Below the pieces are notes generated by a model, which saw only the letters and a program-made list of their open reading frames with translations, made no database searches and was not told where the DNA came from. From Megachile rotundata (lineage: Eukaryota > Arthropoda > Insecta > Hymenoptera > Megachilidae), in assembly GCF_050947335.1 (NCBI RefSeq), contig NW_027473367.1, positions 868,001 to 932,000 of the forward strand: DNA of 64,000 bases. The letters run 5' to 3'. The translations under genes were made by a program, and so were the position numbers. Below are positions 27,984 through 44,531 of this stretch, in pieces; within the stretch, counting starts at the first letter, position 1; the number at the start of each line of letters is the position of its first letter.

Positions 27984-28801
27984 GCAAGCATACAATCACA
28001 TTCATACAATCTCAATCATACAATCTCAATCATACAATCACAATCATACAATCATAATCATACAATTACAGTCATACATCACAATCATACAATCGCAATC
28101 ATACAATCGCAATCATACAATCACAATCATACAATCTCAATCATACAATCTCAATCATACAATCACAATCATACAATCATAATCATACAATTACAATCAT
28201 ACATCACAATCATACAATCACAATCATACAATCGCAATCATACAATCACAATCATACAATCGCAATCATACAATTGCAATCTCCCAAATACAATCTCCCA
28301 AATACAATCATACAATCACAATCATACAATCACAATCATTCAATCACAATCATACAATCACAATCAAACAATCACAATCATGCAATCACAATCATACATA
28401 CAAAATCATGCAATCACAATCGCACAACCACAATCAGACAATCACAATCATACAATCACAACCATACAATCACAATCATACAATCACAATCATAAAATCA
28501 CATTCATGCAATCACAAAAATACAATCATAATCATACAATCACAATGATACAATCGCAATCATACAATCACAATCATACAATCATAGTCATACTATCACA
28601 ATCATACAATCACAATCATACAATCACAATCATACAATCACAATCATACATTCAAAATCATGCAATCACAACCATACAATCACAATCATGCAATCACAGT
28701 CATACAATCACAATCATACATTCAAAATCATGCAATCACAATCATACAATCACAATCATGCAATCACAATCATACAATCACAATCATACAATTACAATCA
28801 T

Positions 28802-28955
28802 ACAATCACAATCATACAATCACAATCATACAATCACAATCATACAATCACAATCATACAATCACAATCATACAATCACAATCATACAATCACAATCATA
28901 CAATCACAATCATACAATCACAATCATACAATCACAATCATACAATCACAATCAT
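28802..28955 (+). repeat. Run of 11 identical canonical units
   Basis: One of the longest fully homogeneous runs that I checked. Another is 30115-30240 (nine units). Copies of blocks differ in unit number mostly in such runs, as expected if slippage or unequal exchange is easiest where neighbouring units are identical. Confidence 0.9.
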
Positions 28956-29938
28956 ACAATCACAATTATACAATCGCAATTATACAATCGCAAGCATACA
29001 ATCACATTCATACAATCTCAATCATACAATCTCAATCATACAATCTCAATCATACAATCACAATCATATAATCATAATCATACAATTACAATCATACATC
29101 ACAATCATACAATCACAATCATACAATCACAATCATACAATCACAATCATGCAACCACAATCATACATTCAAAATCATGCAATCACAATCATACAATCAC
29201 AATCATGCAATCACAATCATACAATCATAATCATACAATCACAATCATGCAATCACAATCATACAACCATAATCATACAATCACAATCATACAATCACAA
29301 TCGTACAATCACAATCGTACAATCACAATCATACAATCACAATCATACAATCACAATCATGCAATCACAATCATACATTCAAAATCATGCAATCACAATC
29401 ATAGAATCACAATCATGCAATCACAATCATACAATCATAATCATACAATTACAATCATACATCACAATCATACAATCGCAATCGTACAATCGTAATCATA
29501 CAATTACAATATCCCAAATACAAACTCCCAAATACAATCATACAATCGCAATCATACAATTACAATCTCCCAAATACAATCATACAATCACAATCATACA
29601 ATCACAATCATACAATCACAATCATACAATGACAATCATACAATCACAATCATACAATCACAATCATACTATCACAATAATACAATCATAATCATACAAT
29701 TACAATCATACATCACAATCATACAATCACAATCATACAATCACAATCATACAATCACAATCATGCAACCACAATCATACATTCAAAATCATGCAATCAC
29801 AATCATACAATCACAATCATGCAATCACAATCATACAATCATAATCATACAATCACAATCATGCAATCACAATCATACAACCATAATCATACAATCGCAA
29901 TCATACAATCACAATCATACAATCGCAATCATACAATT

Positions 29939-29994
29939 ACAATCTCCCAAATACAATCTCCCAAATACAATCTCCCAAATACAATCTCCCAAAT
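29939..29994 (+). repeat. Four-copy CTCCC cluster
   Basis: Four motifs at 14-bp spacing within block E. The equivalent site in the next copy is 33164-33219. Confidence 0.93.
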
Positions 29995-30814
29995 ACAATC
30001 ATACAATCACAATCATACAATCACAATCATACAATCACAATCATGCAATCACGATCATACATTCAAAATCATGCAATCACAATCATACAATCACAATCAT
30101 GCAATCGCAATCATACAATCACAATCATACAATCACAATCATACAATCACAATCATACAATCACAATCATACAATCACAATCATACAATCACAATCATAC
30201 AATCACAATCATACAATCACAATCATACAATCACAATCATACATTCAAAATCATGCAATCACAATCATACAATCACAATCATACAATCACAATCATACAA
30301 TCGCAATCATACAATCACATTCATACAATCTCAATCATACAATCTCAATCATACAATCACAATCATACAATCATAATCATACAATTACAGTCATACATCA
30401 CAATCATACAATCGCAATCATACAATCGCAATCATACAATCACAATCATACAATCTCAATCATACAATCTCAATCATACAATCACAATCATACAATCATA
30501 ATCATACAATTACAATCATACATCACAATCATACAATCACAATCATACAATCGCAATCATACAATCACAATCATACAATCGCAATCATACAATTGCAATC
30601 TCCCAAATACAATCTCCCAAATACAATCATACAATCACAATCATACAATCACAATCATTCAATCACAATCATACAATCACAATCAAACAATCACAATCAT
30701 GCAATCACAATCATACATACAAAATCATGCAATCACAATCGCACAACCACAATCAGACAATCACAATCATACAATCACAACCATACAATCACAATCATAC
30801 AATCACAATCATGC

Positions 30815-33460
30815 AATCATAATCATACAATTACAATCATACATCACAATCATACAATCACAATCATACAATCGCAATCATACAATCACAAAAATACAAT
30901 CATAATCATACAATCACAATCATACAATCGCAATCATACAATCACAATCATACAATCATAATCATACAATCACAATCATACAATCATAATCATACAATTA
31001 TAATCATACATCACAATCATACAATCACAATCATACAATCGCAATCATACAATTACAATCTCCCAAATACAATCTCCCAAATACAATCATACAATCACAA
31101 TCATACAATCACAATCATACAATCACAATCATACAATCACAATCATACAATCACAATCATACATTCAAAATCATGCAATCACAATCATACAATCACAATC
31201 ATACAATCACAATCATACAATCGCAAGCATACAATCACATTCATACAATCTCAATCATACAATCTCAATCATACAATCACAATCATACAATCATAATCAT
31301 ACAATTACAGTCATACATCACAATCATACAATCGCAATCATACAATCGCAATCATACAATCACAATCATACAATCTCAATCATACAATCTCAATCATGCA
31401 ATCACAATCATACAATCATAATCATACAATTACAATCATACATCACAATCATACAATCACAATCATACAATCGCAATCATACAATCACAATCATACAATC
31501 GCAATCATACAATTGCAATCTCCCAAATACAATCTCCCAAATACAATCATACAATCACAATCATACAATCACAATCATTCAATCACAATCATTCAATCAC
31601 AATCAAACAATCACAATCATGCAATCACAATCATACATACAAAATCATGCAATCACAATCGCACAACCACAATCAGACAATCACAATCATACAATCACAA
31701 CCATACAATCACAATCATACAATCACAATCATAAAATCACATTCATGCAATCACAAAAATACAATCATAATCATACAATCACAATGATACAATCGCAATC
31801 ATACAATCACAATCATACAATCATAGTCATACAATCACAATCATACAATCATAATCATACAATTACAATCATACTATCACAATCATACAATCACAATCAT
31901 ACAATCACAATCATACAATCACAATCATACATTCAAAATCATGCAATCACAACCATACAATCACAATCATGCAATCACAATCATACAATCACAATCATAC
32001 ATTCAAAATCATGCAATCACAATCATACAATCACAATCATGCAATCACAATCATACAATCACAATCATACAATTACAATCATACAATCACAATCATACAA
32101 TCACAATCATACAATCACAATCATACAATCACAATCATACAATCACAATCATACAATCACAATCATACAATCACAATCATACAATCACAATCATACAATC
32201 ACAATTATACAATCGCAAGCATACAATCACATTCATACAATCTCAATCATACAATCTCAATCATACAATCACAATCATATAATCATAATCATACAATTAC
32301 AATCATACATCACAATCATACAATCACAATCATACAATCACAATCATACAATCACAATCATGCAACCACAATCATACATTCAAAATCATGCAATCACAAT
32401 CATACAATCACAATCATGCAATCACAATCATACAATCATAATCATACAATCACAATCATGCAATCACAATCATACAACCATAATCATACAATCACAATCA
32501 TACAATCACAATCGTACAATCACAATCGTACAATCACAATCATACAATCACAATCATACAATCACAATCATGCAATCACAATCATACATTCAAAATCATG
32601 CAATCACAATCATAGAATCACAATCATGCAATCACAGTCATACAATCATAATCATACAATTACAATCATACATCACAATCATACAATCGCAATCGTACAA
32701 TCGTAATCATACAATTACAATATCCCAAATACAAACTCCCAAATACAATCATACAATCGCAATCATACAATTACAATCTCCCAAATACAATCTCCCAAAT
32801 ACAATCATACAATCACAATCATACAATCACAATCATACAATCACAATCATACAATGACAATCATACAATCACAATCATACAATCACAATCATACTATCAC
32901 AATAATACAATCATAATCATACAATTACAATCATACATCACAATCATACAATCACAATCATACAATCACAATCATACAATCACAATCATGCAACCACAAT
33001 CATACATTCAAAATCATGCAATCACAATCATACAACCACAATCATGCAATCACAATCATACAATCATAATCATACAATCACAATCATGCAATCACAATCA
33101 TACAACCATAATCATACAATCGCAATCATACAATCACAATCATACAATCGCAATCATACAATTACAATCTCCCAAATACAATCTCCCAAATACAATCTCC
33201 CAAATACAATCTCCCAAATACAATCATACAATCACAATCATAAAATCACAATCATACAATCACAATCATGCAATCACGATCATACATTCAAAATCATGCA
33301 ATCACAATCATACAATCACAATCATGCAATCGCAATCATACAATCACAATCATACAATCACAATCATACAATCACAATCATACAATCACAATCATACAAT
33401 CACAATCATACAATCACAATCATGCAATCACAATCATACATTCAAAATCATGCAATCACA
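30815..33460 (+). repeat. Block E, copy 2
   Basis: Second copy of the 27.6-30.2 kb block, about 3.2 kb downstream. It is itself included in the 30180-36788 block and so appears a third time at about 40659-43304. It shares ACATACAAAATCAT (a variant of ACATTC) near 31634, CAATAATAC near 32898 and the paired ATATCCC/CTCCC boxes. Confidence 0.8.
33164..33219 (+). repeat. Four-copy CTCCC cluster
   Basis: Equivalent of 29939-29994 in the next block copy, and of 43008-43063 in block F copy 2. Confidence 0.93.
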
Positions 33461-33844
33461 ATCATACAATCACAATCATGCAATCACAATCATACAATCA
33501 TAATCATACAATCACAATCATACAATCACAATCATACAATCACAATCATACAATCACAATCATACAATCACAATCATACAATCACAATCATACAATCACA
33601 ATCATACAGACGCAAGCATACAATCACAATCATACAATCTCAATCATACAATCTCAATCATCCAATCACAATCATACAATCATAATCATACAATTACAAT
33701 CATACATCACAATCATACAATCACGATCATACAATCGCAATCATACAATCACAATCACACAATCGCAATCATACAATTGCAATCTCCCAAATACAATTTC
33801 CCAAATACAATCATACAATCACAATCATACAATCACAATCATAC

Positions 33845-33858
33845 AATCGAATTCATAC
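33845..33858 (+). repeat. ACAATCGAATTCAT variant with an EcoRI site (three copies)
   Basis: GAATTC occurs at 33849-33854, 43693-43698 and 54052-54057 and nowhere else that I saw. The first two are 9844 bp apart, as block F predicts. The third sits in the 53.9-55.0 kb mosaic, whose neighbourhood also carries a GCAATCTC-type box, so it probably descends from the same ancestral segment. Confidence 0.92.
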
Positions 33859-35531
33859 AATCGCAATCATACAATCACAATCATACAATCACAATCATAC
33901 AATCACAATCATACAATCACAATCATACAATCACAATCAAACAATCACAATCATGCAATCACAATCATACATTCAAAATCATGCAATCACAATGATACAA
34001 TCACAATCATGCAATCACAATCATACAATCATAATCATACAATCACAATCATACAATCACAATCGTGCAATCACAATCGCACAACCACAATCAGACAATC
34101 ACAATCATACAATCACAACCATACAATCACAATCATACAATCACAATCATACAATCACAATCAAAGAATCACAATCATACAATCACAATCATACAATCGC
34201 AAGCATACAATCACAATCATACAATCTCAATCATACAATCACAATCATACATTCATAATCATACAATCACAATCATACAATCACAATCATACAATCACAA
34301 TCATACTATCACAATCGTACAATCACAATCGTACAATCACAATCGCACAACCACAATCAGACAATCACAATCATACAATCACAATCATACAATCACAATC
34401 ATGCAATCACAATCATACAATCACAATCATACAATCACAATCATACTTTCACAATCATACTATCACAATCATACAATCACAATCATACAATCACAATCAT
34501 ACAATCACAATCATACAATCACAATCATACAATCGCAAGCATACAATCACATTCATACAATCTCAATCATACAATCTCAATCATACAATCACAATCATAC
34601 AATCATAATCATACAATTACAATCATACATCACAATCATACAATCGCAATCATACAATCGCAATCATACAATCACAATCATACAATCACAATCATACATT
34701 CAAAATCATGCAATCACAACCATACAATCACAATCATGCAATCACAATCATACAATCACAATCATACATTCAAAATCATGCAATCACAATCATACAATCA
34801 TATTCATACAATCACAATCATACAATCACAATCATACAATCACAATCATACAATCACAATCATACAATCACAATCATACAATCACAATCATACAATCACA
34901 ATCATACAATCACAATCATACAATCGCAAGCATACAATCACAATCATACAATCTCAATCATACAATCACAATCATACAATCATAATCGACAATTACAATC
35001 TTACATCACAATCATACAATCACATTCATACAATCACAATGATACTATCGCAATCATACAATCACAATCATACAATCACAATCATACAATCACAATCATA
35101 CAATCACAATCTTACAATCACAATCAAAGAATAACAATCATACAATCACAATCATACAATCGCAAGCATACAATCACAATCATACAATCATAATCATACA
35201 ATTACAATCATACATCACAATCATACAATCACAATCATACAATCGCAATCATACAATTACAATCTCCCAAATACAATCTCCCAAATACAATCATACAATC
35301 ACAATCATACAATCACAATCATACAATCACAATCGTACAATCACAATCATACAATCACAATCATACATTCAAAATCATGCAATCACAATCATACAATCAC
35401 AATCATGCAATCACAATCATACAATCACAATCATACAATCACAATCATACAATCACAATCATACAATCATAATCATACAATCACAATCATACAATCGCAA
35501 TCATACAATCACAATCATACAATCATAATCA

Positions 35532-35544
35532 TACAATCACATCA
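35532..35544 (+). repeat. 13-bp unit ACAATCACATCAT (three copies)
   Basis: Loss of one A from the second half of the unit. Present near 35532, 46017 and 58779, the three places predicted by blocks F and G, and nowhere else that I saw. It works as a clean tracer of these duplications. Confidence 0.88.
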
Positions 35545-36701
35545 TACAATCATAATCATACAATTACAATCATACATCACAATCATAAAATCACAATCAT
35601 ACAATCGCAATCATACAATTACAATCTCCCAAATACAATCTCCCAAATACAATCATACAATCACAATCATACAATCACAATCATACAATCACAATCATAC
35701 AATGACAATCATACAATCACAATCATACAATCACAATCATACTATCACAATCATACAATCACAATCATACAATCACAATCATACAATCACATTCATACAA
35801 TCTCAATCATACAATCTCAATCATACAATCACAATCATACAATCATAATCATACAATTACAATCATACATCACAATCATACAATCACAATCATACAATCA
35901 CAATCATACAATCACAATCATGCAACCACAATCATACATTCAAAATCATGCAATCACAATCATACAATCACAATCATGCAATCACAATCATACAATCATA
36001 ATCATACAATCACAATCATGCAATCACAATCATACAACCATAATCATACAATCACAATCATACAATCACAATCGTACAATCACAATCGTACAATCACAAT
36101 CGCACAACCACAATCAGACAATCACAATCATACAATCACAATCATACAATCACAATCATACAATCACAATCATACAATCACAATCATGCAATCACAATCA
36201 TACATTCAAAATCATGCAATCACAATCATACAATCACAATCATGCAATCACAATCATACAATCATAATCATACAATTACAATCATACATCACAATCATAC
36301 AATCGCAATCATACAATCGCAATCATACAATTACAATATCCCAAAAACAAACTCCCAAATACAATCATACAATCACAATCATACAATCACAATCATACAA
36401 TCACAATCATGCAATCACAATCATACAATCATATTCATACAATCACAATCATACAATCACAATCATACAATCACAATCATACTTTCACAATCATACAATC
36501 ACAATCATACAATCACACTCATACAATCACAATCATACAACCACAATCATACAATCACAATCTTACAATCACAATCAAAGAATCACAATCATACAATCAC
36601 AATCATACAATCGCAAGCATACAATCACAATCATACAATCTCAATCATACAATCACAATCATACATTCATAATCATACAATCACAATCATACAATCACAA
36701 T

Positions 36702-39630
36702 CATACAATCACAATCATACTATCACAATCGTACAATCACAATCGTACAATCGCAATCGCACAACCACAATCAGACAATCACAATCATACGATCACAATC
36801 ATACAATCACAATCATACAATCACAATCATACAATCGCAAGCATACAGTCACATTCATACAATCTCAATCATACAATCTCAATCATACAATCACAATCAT
36901 ACAATCATAATCATACAATTACAATCATACACCACAATCATACAATCGCAATCATACAATCGCAATCACACAATCACAATCATACAATCTCAATCATACA
37001 ATCTCAAACATACAATCACAATCATACAATCATAATCATACAATGACAATCAAACATCACAATCATACAATCACAATCATACAATCGCAATCATACAATC
37101 ACAATCATACAATCGCAATCATACAATCACAATCATGCAATCACAAAAATACAATCATAATCATACAATCACAATCATACAATCACAATCGTACAATCAC
37201 AATCGTACAATCACAATCGCACAACCACAATCAGACAATCACAATCATACGATCACAATCATACAATCACAATCATACAATCACAATCATACAATCACAA
37301 TCATACAATCACAATCGTACTATCACAATCGTACAATCACAATCGTACAATCACAATCGCACAACCACAATCAGACAATCACAATCATACAATCACAATC
37401 ATACAATCACAATCATGCAATCACAATCATACAATCACAATCATACAATCACAATCATACTTTCACAATCATACTATCACAATCATACAATCACAATCAT
37501 ACAATCACAGTCATACAATCACAATCATACAACCACAATCATACTATCACAATCATACAATCACAATCATACAATCACAATCATACAATCACACTCATAC
37601 AATCACAATCATACAATCACAATCATACAATCACAATCTTACAATCACAATCAAAGAACCACAATCATACAATCACAATCATACAATCGCAAGCATACAA
37701 TCACAATCATACAATCTCAATCATACAATCACAATCATACAATCATAATCATACAATTACAATGATACATCACAATCATACAATCACAATCATACAATCG
37801 CAATCATACAATCACAAAAATACAATCATAATCATACAATCACAATCATACAATCGCAATCATACAATCACAATCATACAATCACAATCATACAATCACA
37901 ATCATACATTCAAAATCATGCAATCACAATCATACAATCACAATCATACAATCACAATCATACAATCGCAAGCATACAATCACATTCATACAATCTCAAT
38001 CATACAATCTCAATCATACAACCACAATCATACTATCACAATCATACAATCACAATCATACAATCACAATCATACAATCACACTCATACAATCACAATCA
38101 TACAATCTCAATCATACAATCACAATCTTACAATCACAATCAAAGAATCACAATCATACAATCACAATCATACAATCGCAAGCATACAATCACAATCATA
38201 CAATCTCAATCATACAATCACAATCATACAATCATAATCATACAATTACAATCATACATCACAATCATACAATCGCAATCATACAATCGCAATCATACAA
38301 TCACAATCATACAATCTCAATCATACAATCTCAATCATACAATCACAATCATACAATCATAATCATACAATTACAATCATACATCACAATCATACAATCA
38401 CAATCATACAATCGCAATCATACAATCACAATCATACAATCGCAATCATACAATTGCAATCTCCCAAATACAATCTCCCAAATACAATCATACAATCACA
38501 ATCATACAATCACAATCATACAATCACAATCATACAATCACAATCATACAATCACAATCAAACAATCACAATCATGCAATCATAATCATACATTCAAAGT
38601 CATGCAATCACAATCATACAATCACAATCATGCAATCACAATCATACAATCATAATCATACAATCACAATCATACAATCACAATCGTACAATCACAATCG
38701 CACAACCACAATCAGACAATCACAATCATACAATCACAACCATACAATCACAATCATACAATCACAATCATACAATCACAATCATGCAATCACAAAAATA
38801 CAATCATAATCATACAATCACAATCATACAATCGCAATCATACAATCACAATCATACAATCATAATCATACAATCACAATCATACAATCATAATCATACA
38901 ATTACAATCATACTATCACAATCATACAATCACAATCATACAATCACAATCATACAATCACAATCATACATTCAAAATCATGCAATCACAACCATACAAT
39001 CACAATCATGCAATCACAATCATACAATCACAATCATACATTCAAAATCATGCAATCACAATCATACAATCACAATCATGCAATCACAATCATACAATCA
39101 CAATCATACAATCACAATCATACAATCACAATCATACAATCACAATCATACAATCACAATCATACAATCACAATCATACAATCACGATCATACAATCACA
39201 ATCATACAATCACAATCATACAATCACAATCATACAATCACAATCATACAATCACAATTATACAATCGCAAGCATACAATCACATTCATACAATCTCAAT
39301 CATACAATCTCAATCATACAATCACAATCATGCAATCACAATCATACATTCAAAATCATGCAATCACAATCATAGAATCACAATCATGCAATCACAATCA
39401 TACAATCATAATCATACAATTACAATCATACATCACAATCATACAATCGCAATCATACAATCGCAATCATACAATTACAATATCCCAAATACAAACTCCC
39501 AAATACAATCATACAATCACAATCATACAATCACAATCATACAATCACAATCATGCAATCACAATCATACAATCATATTCATACAATCACAATCATACAA
39601 TCACAATCATACAATCACAATCATACAATC
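36702..39630 (+). repeat. Block D, copy 2, with 279-bp internal deletion
   Basis: Follows 21985-24599 and then, at about 39316-39330, jumps to the sequence that starts at 24882. The join falls inside a run of canonical units, which both sides share, so the exact base cannot be fixed. Its left end overlaps the right end of the 30.2-36.8 kb block within the CGT-CGC-CAG word. Confidence 0.85.
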
Positions 39631-42600
39631 ACAATCATACAATCACAATCTTACAATCACAATCAAAGAATCACAATCATACAATCACAATCATACAATC
39701 GCAAGCATACAATCACAATCATACAATCTCAATCATACAATCACAATCATACAATCATAATCATACAATTACAATCATACATCACAATCATACAATCACA
39801 ATCATACAATCGCAATCATACAATCACAAAAATACAATCATAATCATACAATCACAATCATACAATCGCAATCATACAATCACAATCATACAATCATAAT
39901 CATACAATCACAATCATACAATCATAATCATACAATTATAATCATACATCACAATCATACAATCACAATCATACAATCGCAATCATACAATTACAATCTC
40001 CCAAATACAATCTCCCAAATACAATCATACAATCACAATCATACAATCACAATCATACAATCACAATCATACAATCACAATCATACATTCAAAATCATGC
40101 AATCACAATCATACAATCACAATCATACAATCACAATCATACAATCGCAATCATACAATCACATTCATACAATCTCAATCATACAATCTCAATCATACAA
40201 TCACAATCATACAATCATAATCATACAATTACAGTCATACATCACAATCATACAATCGCAATCATACAATCGCAATCATACAATCACAATCATACAATCT
40301 CAATCATACAATCTCAATCATACAATCACAATCATACAATCATAATCATACAATTACAATCATACATCACAATCATACAATCACAATCATACAATCGCAA
40401 TCATACAATCACAATCATACAATCGCAATCATACAATTGCAATCTCCCAAATACAATCTCCCAAATACAATCATACAATCACAATCATACAATCACAATC
40501 ATTCAATCACAATCATACAATCACAATCAAACAATCACAATCATGCAATCACAATCATACATACAAAATCATGCAATCACAATCGCACAACCACAATCAG
40601 ACAATCACAATCATACAATCACAACCATACAATCACAATCATACAATCACAATCATGCAATCATAATCATACAATTACAATCATACATCACAATCATACA
40701 ATCACAATCATACAATCGCAATCATACAATCACAAAAATACAATCATAATCATACAATCACAATCATACAATCGCAATCATACAATCACAATCATACAAT
40801 CATAATCATACAATCACAATCATACAATCATAATCATACAATTATAATCATACATCACAATCATACAATCACAATCATACAATCGCAATCATACAATTAC
40901 AATCTCCCAAATACAATCTCCCAAATACAATCATACAATCACAATCATACAATCACAATCATACAATCACAATCATACAATCACAATCATACAATCACAA
41001 TCATACATTCAAAATCATGCAATCACAATCATACAATCACAATCATACAATCACAATCATACAATCGCAAGCATACAATCACATTCATACAATCTCAATC
41101 ATACAATCTCAATCATACAATCACAATCATACAATCATAATCATACAATTACAGTCATACATCACAATCATACAATCGCAATCATACAATCGCAATCATA
41201 CAATCACAATCATACAATCTCAATCATACAATCTCAATCATGCAATCACAATCATACAATCATAATCATACAATTACAATCATACATCACAATCATACAA
41301 TCACAATCATACAATCGCAATCATACAACCACAATCATACAATCGCAATCATACAATTGCAATCTCCCAAATACAATCTCCCAAATACAATCATACAATC
41401 ACAATCATACAATCACAATCATTCAATCACAATCATACAATCACAATCAAACAATCACAATCATGCAATCACAATCATACATACAAAATCATGCAATCAC
41501 AATCGCACAACCACAATCAGACAATCACAATCATACAATCACAACCATACAATCACAATCATACAATCACAATCATAAAATCACATTCATGCAATCACAA
41601 AAATACAATCATAATCATACAATCACAATGATACAATCGCAATCATACAATCACAATCATACAATCATAGTCATACAATCACAATCATACAATCATAATC
41701 ATACAATTACAATCATACTATCACAATCATACAATCACAATCATACAATCACAATCATACAATCACAATCATACATTCAAAATCATGCAATCACAACCAT
41801 ACAATCACAATCATGCAATCACAATCATACAATCACAATCATACATTCAAAATCATGCAATCACAATCATACAATCACAATCATGCAATCACAATCATAC
41901 AATCACAATCATACAATTACAATCATACAATCACAATCATACAATCACAATCATACAATCACAATCATACAATCACAATCATACAATCACAATCATACAA
42001 TCACAATCATACAATCACAATCATACAATCACAATCATACAATCACAATTATACAATCGCAAGCATACAATCACATTCATACAATCTCAATCATACAATC
42101 TCAATCATACAATCACAATCATATAATCATAATCATACAATTACAATCATACATCACAATCATACAATCACAATCATACAATCACAATCATACAATCACA
42201 ATCATGCAACCACAATCATACATTCAAAATCATGCAATCACAATCATACAATCACAATCATGCAATCACAATCATACAATCATAATCATACAATCACAAT
42301 CATGCAATCACAATCATACAACCATAATCATACAATCACAATCATACAATCACAATCGTACAATCACAATCGTACAATCACAATCATACAATCACAATCA
42401 TACAATCACAATCATGCAATCACAATCATACATTCAAAATCATGCAATCACAATCATAGAATCACAATCATGCAATCACAGTCATACAATCATAATCATA
42501 CAATTACAATCATACATCACAATCATACAATCGCAATCGTACAATCGTAATCATACAATTACAATATCCCAAATACAAACTCCCAAATACAATCATACAA

Positions 42601-43007
42601 TCGCAATCATACAATTACAATCTCCCAAATACAATCTCCCAAATACAATCATACAATCACAATCATACAATCACAATCATACAATCACAATCATACAATG
42701 ACAATCATACAATCACAATCATACAATCACAATCATACTATCACAATAATACAATCATAATCATACAATTACAATCATACATCACAATCATACAATCACA
42801 ATCATACAATCACAATCATACAATCACAATCATGCAACCACAATCATACATTCAAAATCATGCAATCACAATCATACAACCACAATCATGCAATCACAAT
42901 CATACAATCATAATCATACAATCACAATCATGCAATCACAATCATACAACCATAATCATACAATCGCAATCATACAATCACAATCATACAATCGCAATCA
43001 TACAATT

Positions 43008-43063
43008 ACAATCTCCCAAATACAATCTCCCAAATACAATCTCCCAAATACAATCTCCCAAAT
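43008..43063 (+). repeat. Four-copy CTCCC cluster
   Basis: Exactly 9844 bp after the 33164 cluster, as expected from block F. Confidence 0.93.
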
Positions 43064-44531
43064 ACAATCATACAATCACAATCATACAATCACAATCATA
43101 CAATCACAATCATGCAATCACGATCATACATTCAAAATCATGCAATCACAATCATACAATCACAATCATGCAATCGCAATCATACAATCACAATCATACA
43201 ATCACAATCATACAATCACAATCATACAATCACAATCATACAATCACAATCATACAATCACAATCATGCAATCACAATCATACATTCAAAATCATGCAAT
43301 CACAATCATACAATCACAATCATGCAATCACAATCATACAATCATAATCATACAATCACAATCATACAATCACAATCATACAATCACAATCATACAATCA
43401 CAATCATACAATCACAATCATACAATCACAATCATACAATCACAATCATACAGACGCAAGCATACAATCACAATCATACAATCTCAATCATACAATCTCA
43501 ATCATCCAATCACAATCATACAATCATAATCATACAATTACAATCATACATCACAATCATACAATCACGATCATACAATCGCAATCATACAATCACAATC
43601 ACACAATCGCAATCATACAATTGCAATCTCCCAAATACAATTTCCCAAATACAATCATACAATCACAATCATACAATCACAATCATACAATCGAATTCAT
43701 ACAATCGCAATCATACAATCACAATCATACAATCACAATCATACAATCACAATCATACAATCACAATCATACAATCACAATCAAACAATCACAATCATGC
43801 AATCACAATCATACATTCAAAATCATGCAATCACAATGATACAATCACAATCATGCAATCACAATCATACAATCATAATCATACAATCACAATCATACAA
43901 TCACAATCGTGCAATCACAATCGCACAACCACAATCAGACAATCACAATCATACAATCACAACCATACAATCACAATCATACAATCACAATCATACAATC
44001 ACAATCAAAGAATCACAATCATACAATCACAATCATACAATCGCAAGCATACAATCACAATCATACAATCTCAATCATACAATCACAATCATACATTCAT
44101 AATCATACAATCACAATCATACAATCACAATCATACAATCACAATCATACTATCACAATCGTACAATCACAATCGTACAATCACAATCGCACAACCACAA
44201 TCAGACAATCACAATCATACAATCACAATCATACAATCACAATCATGCAATCACAATCATACAATCACAATCATACAATCACAATCATACTTTCACAATC
44301 ATACTATCACAATCATACAATCACAATCATACAATCACAATCATACAATCACAATCATACAATCACAATCATACAATCGCAAGCATACAATCACATTCAT
44401 ACAATCTCAATCATACAATCTCAATCATACAATCACAATCATACAATCATAATCATACAATTACAATCATACATCACAATCATACAATCGCAATCATACA
44501 ATCGCAATCATACAATCACAATCATACAATC

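Larger units (their letters stand above)
27590..30235 (+). repeat. Block E, copy 1 (partner 30815-33460)
   Basis: Matches 30815-33460 at offsets between 3211 and 3281. One clear difference is three units missing near 28588, where ACAATCATAGTCAT runs directly into ACTATCACAATCAT; the partner keeps the three units between. It also has a private extra GCAATTAT unit near 28974 and a longer canonical run (28802-28955, 11 identical units). The box at 29562-29575 has one CTCCC unit where the partner has two. Confidence 0.8.
30180..36788 (+). repeat. Block F, copy 1 (6.6 kb; partner 40024-47272)
   Basis: From 30180 to 34687 it matches 40024-44531 at a constant offset of 9844, with no indel and only three substitutions that I noticed (near 31582, 31487 and 33242). 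From about 34688 to 36788 it matches 45172-47272 at offset 10484. The difference of 640 bp is extra sequence in the second copy. Near-identity over this length suggests a very recent duplication or, less likely, an assembly duplication. Confidence 0.9.
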
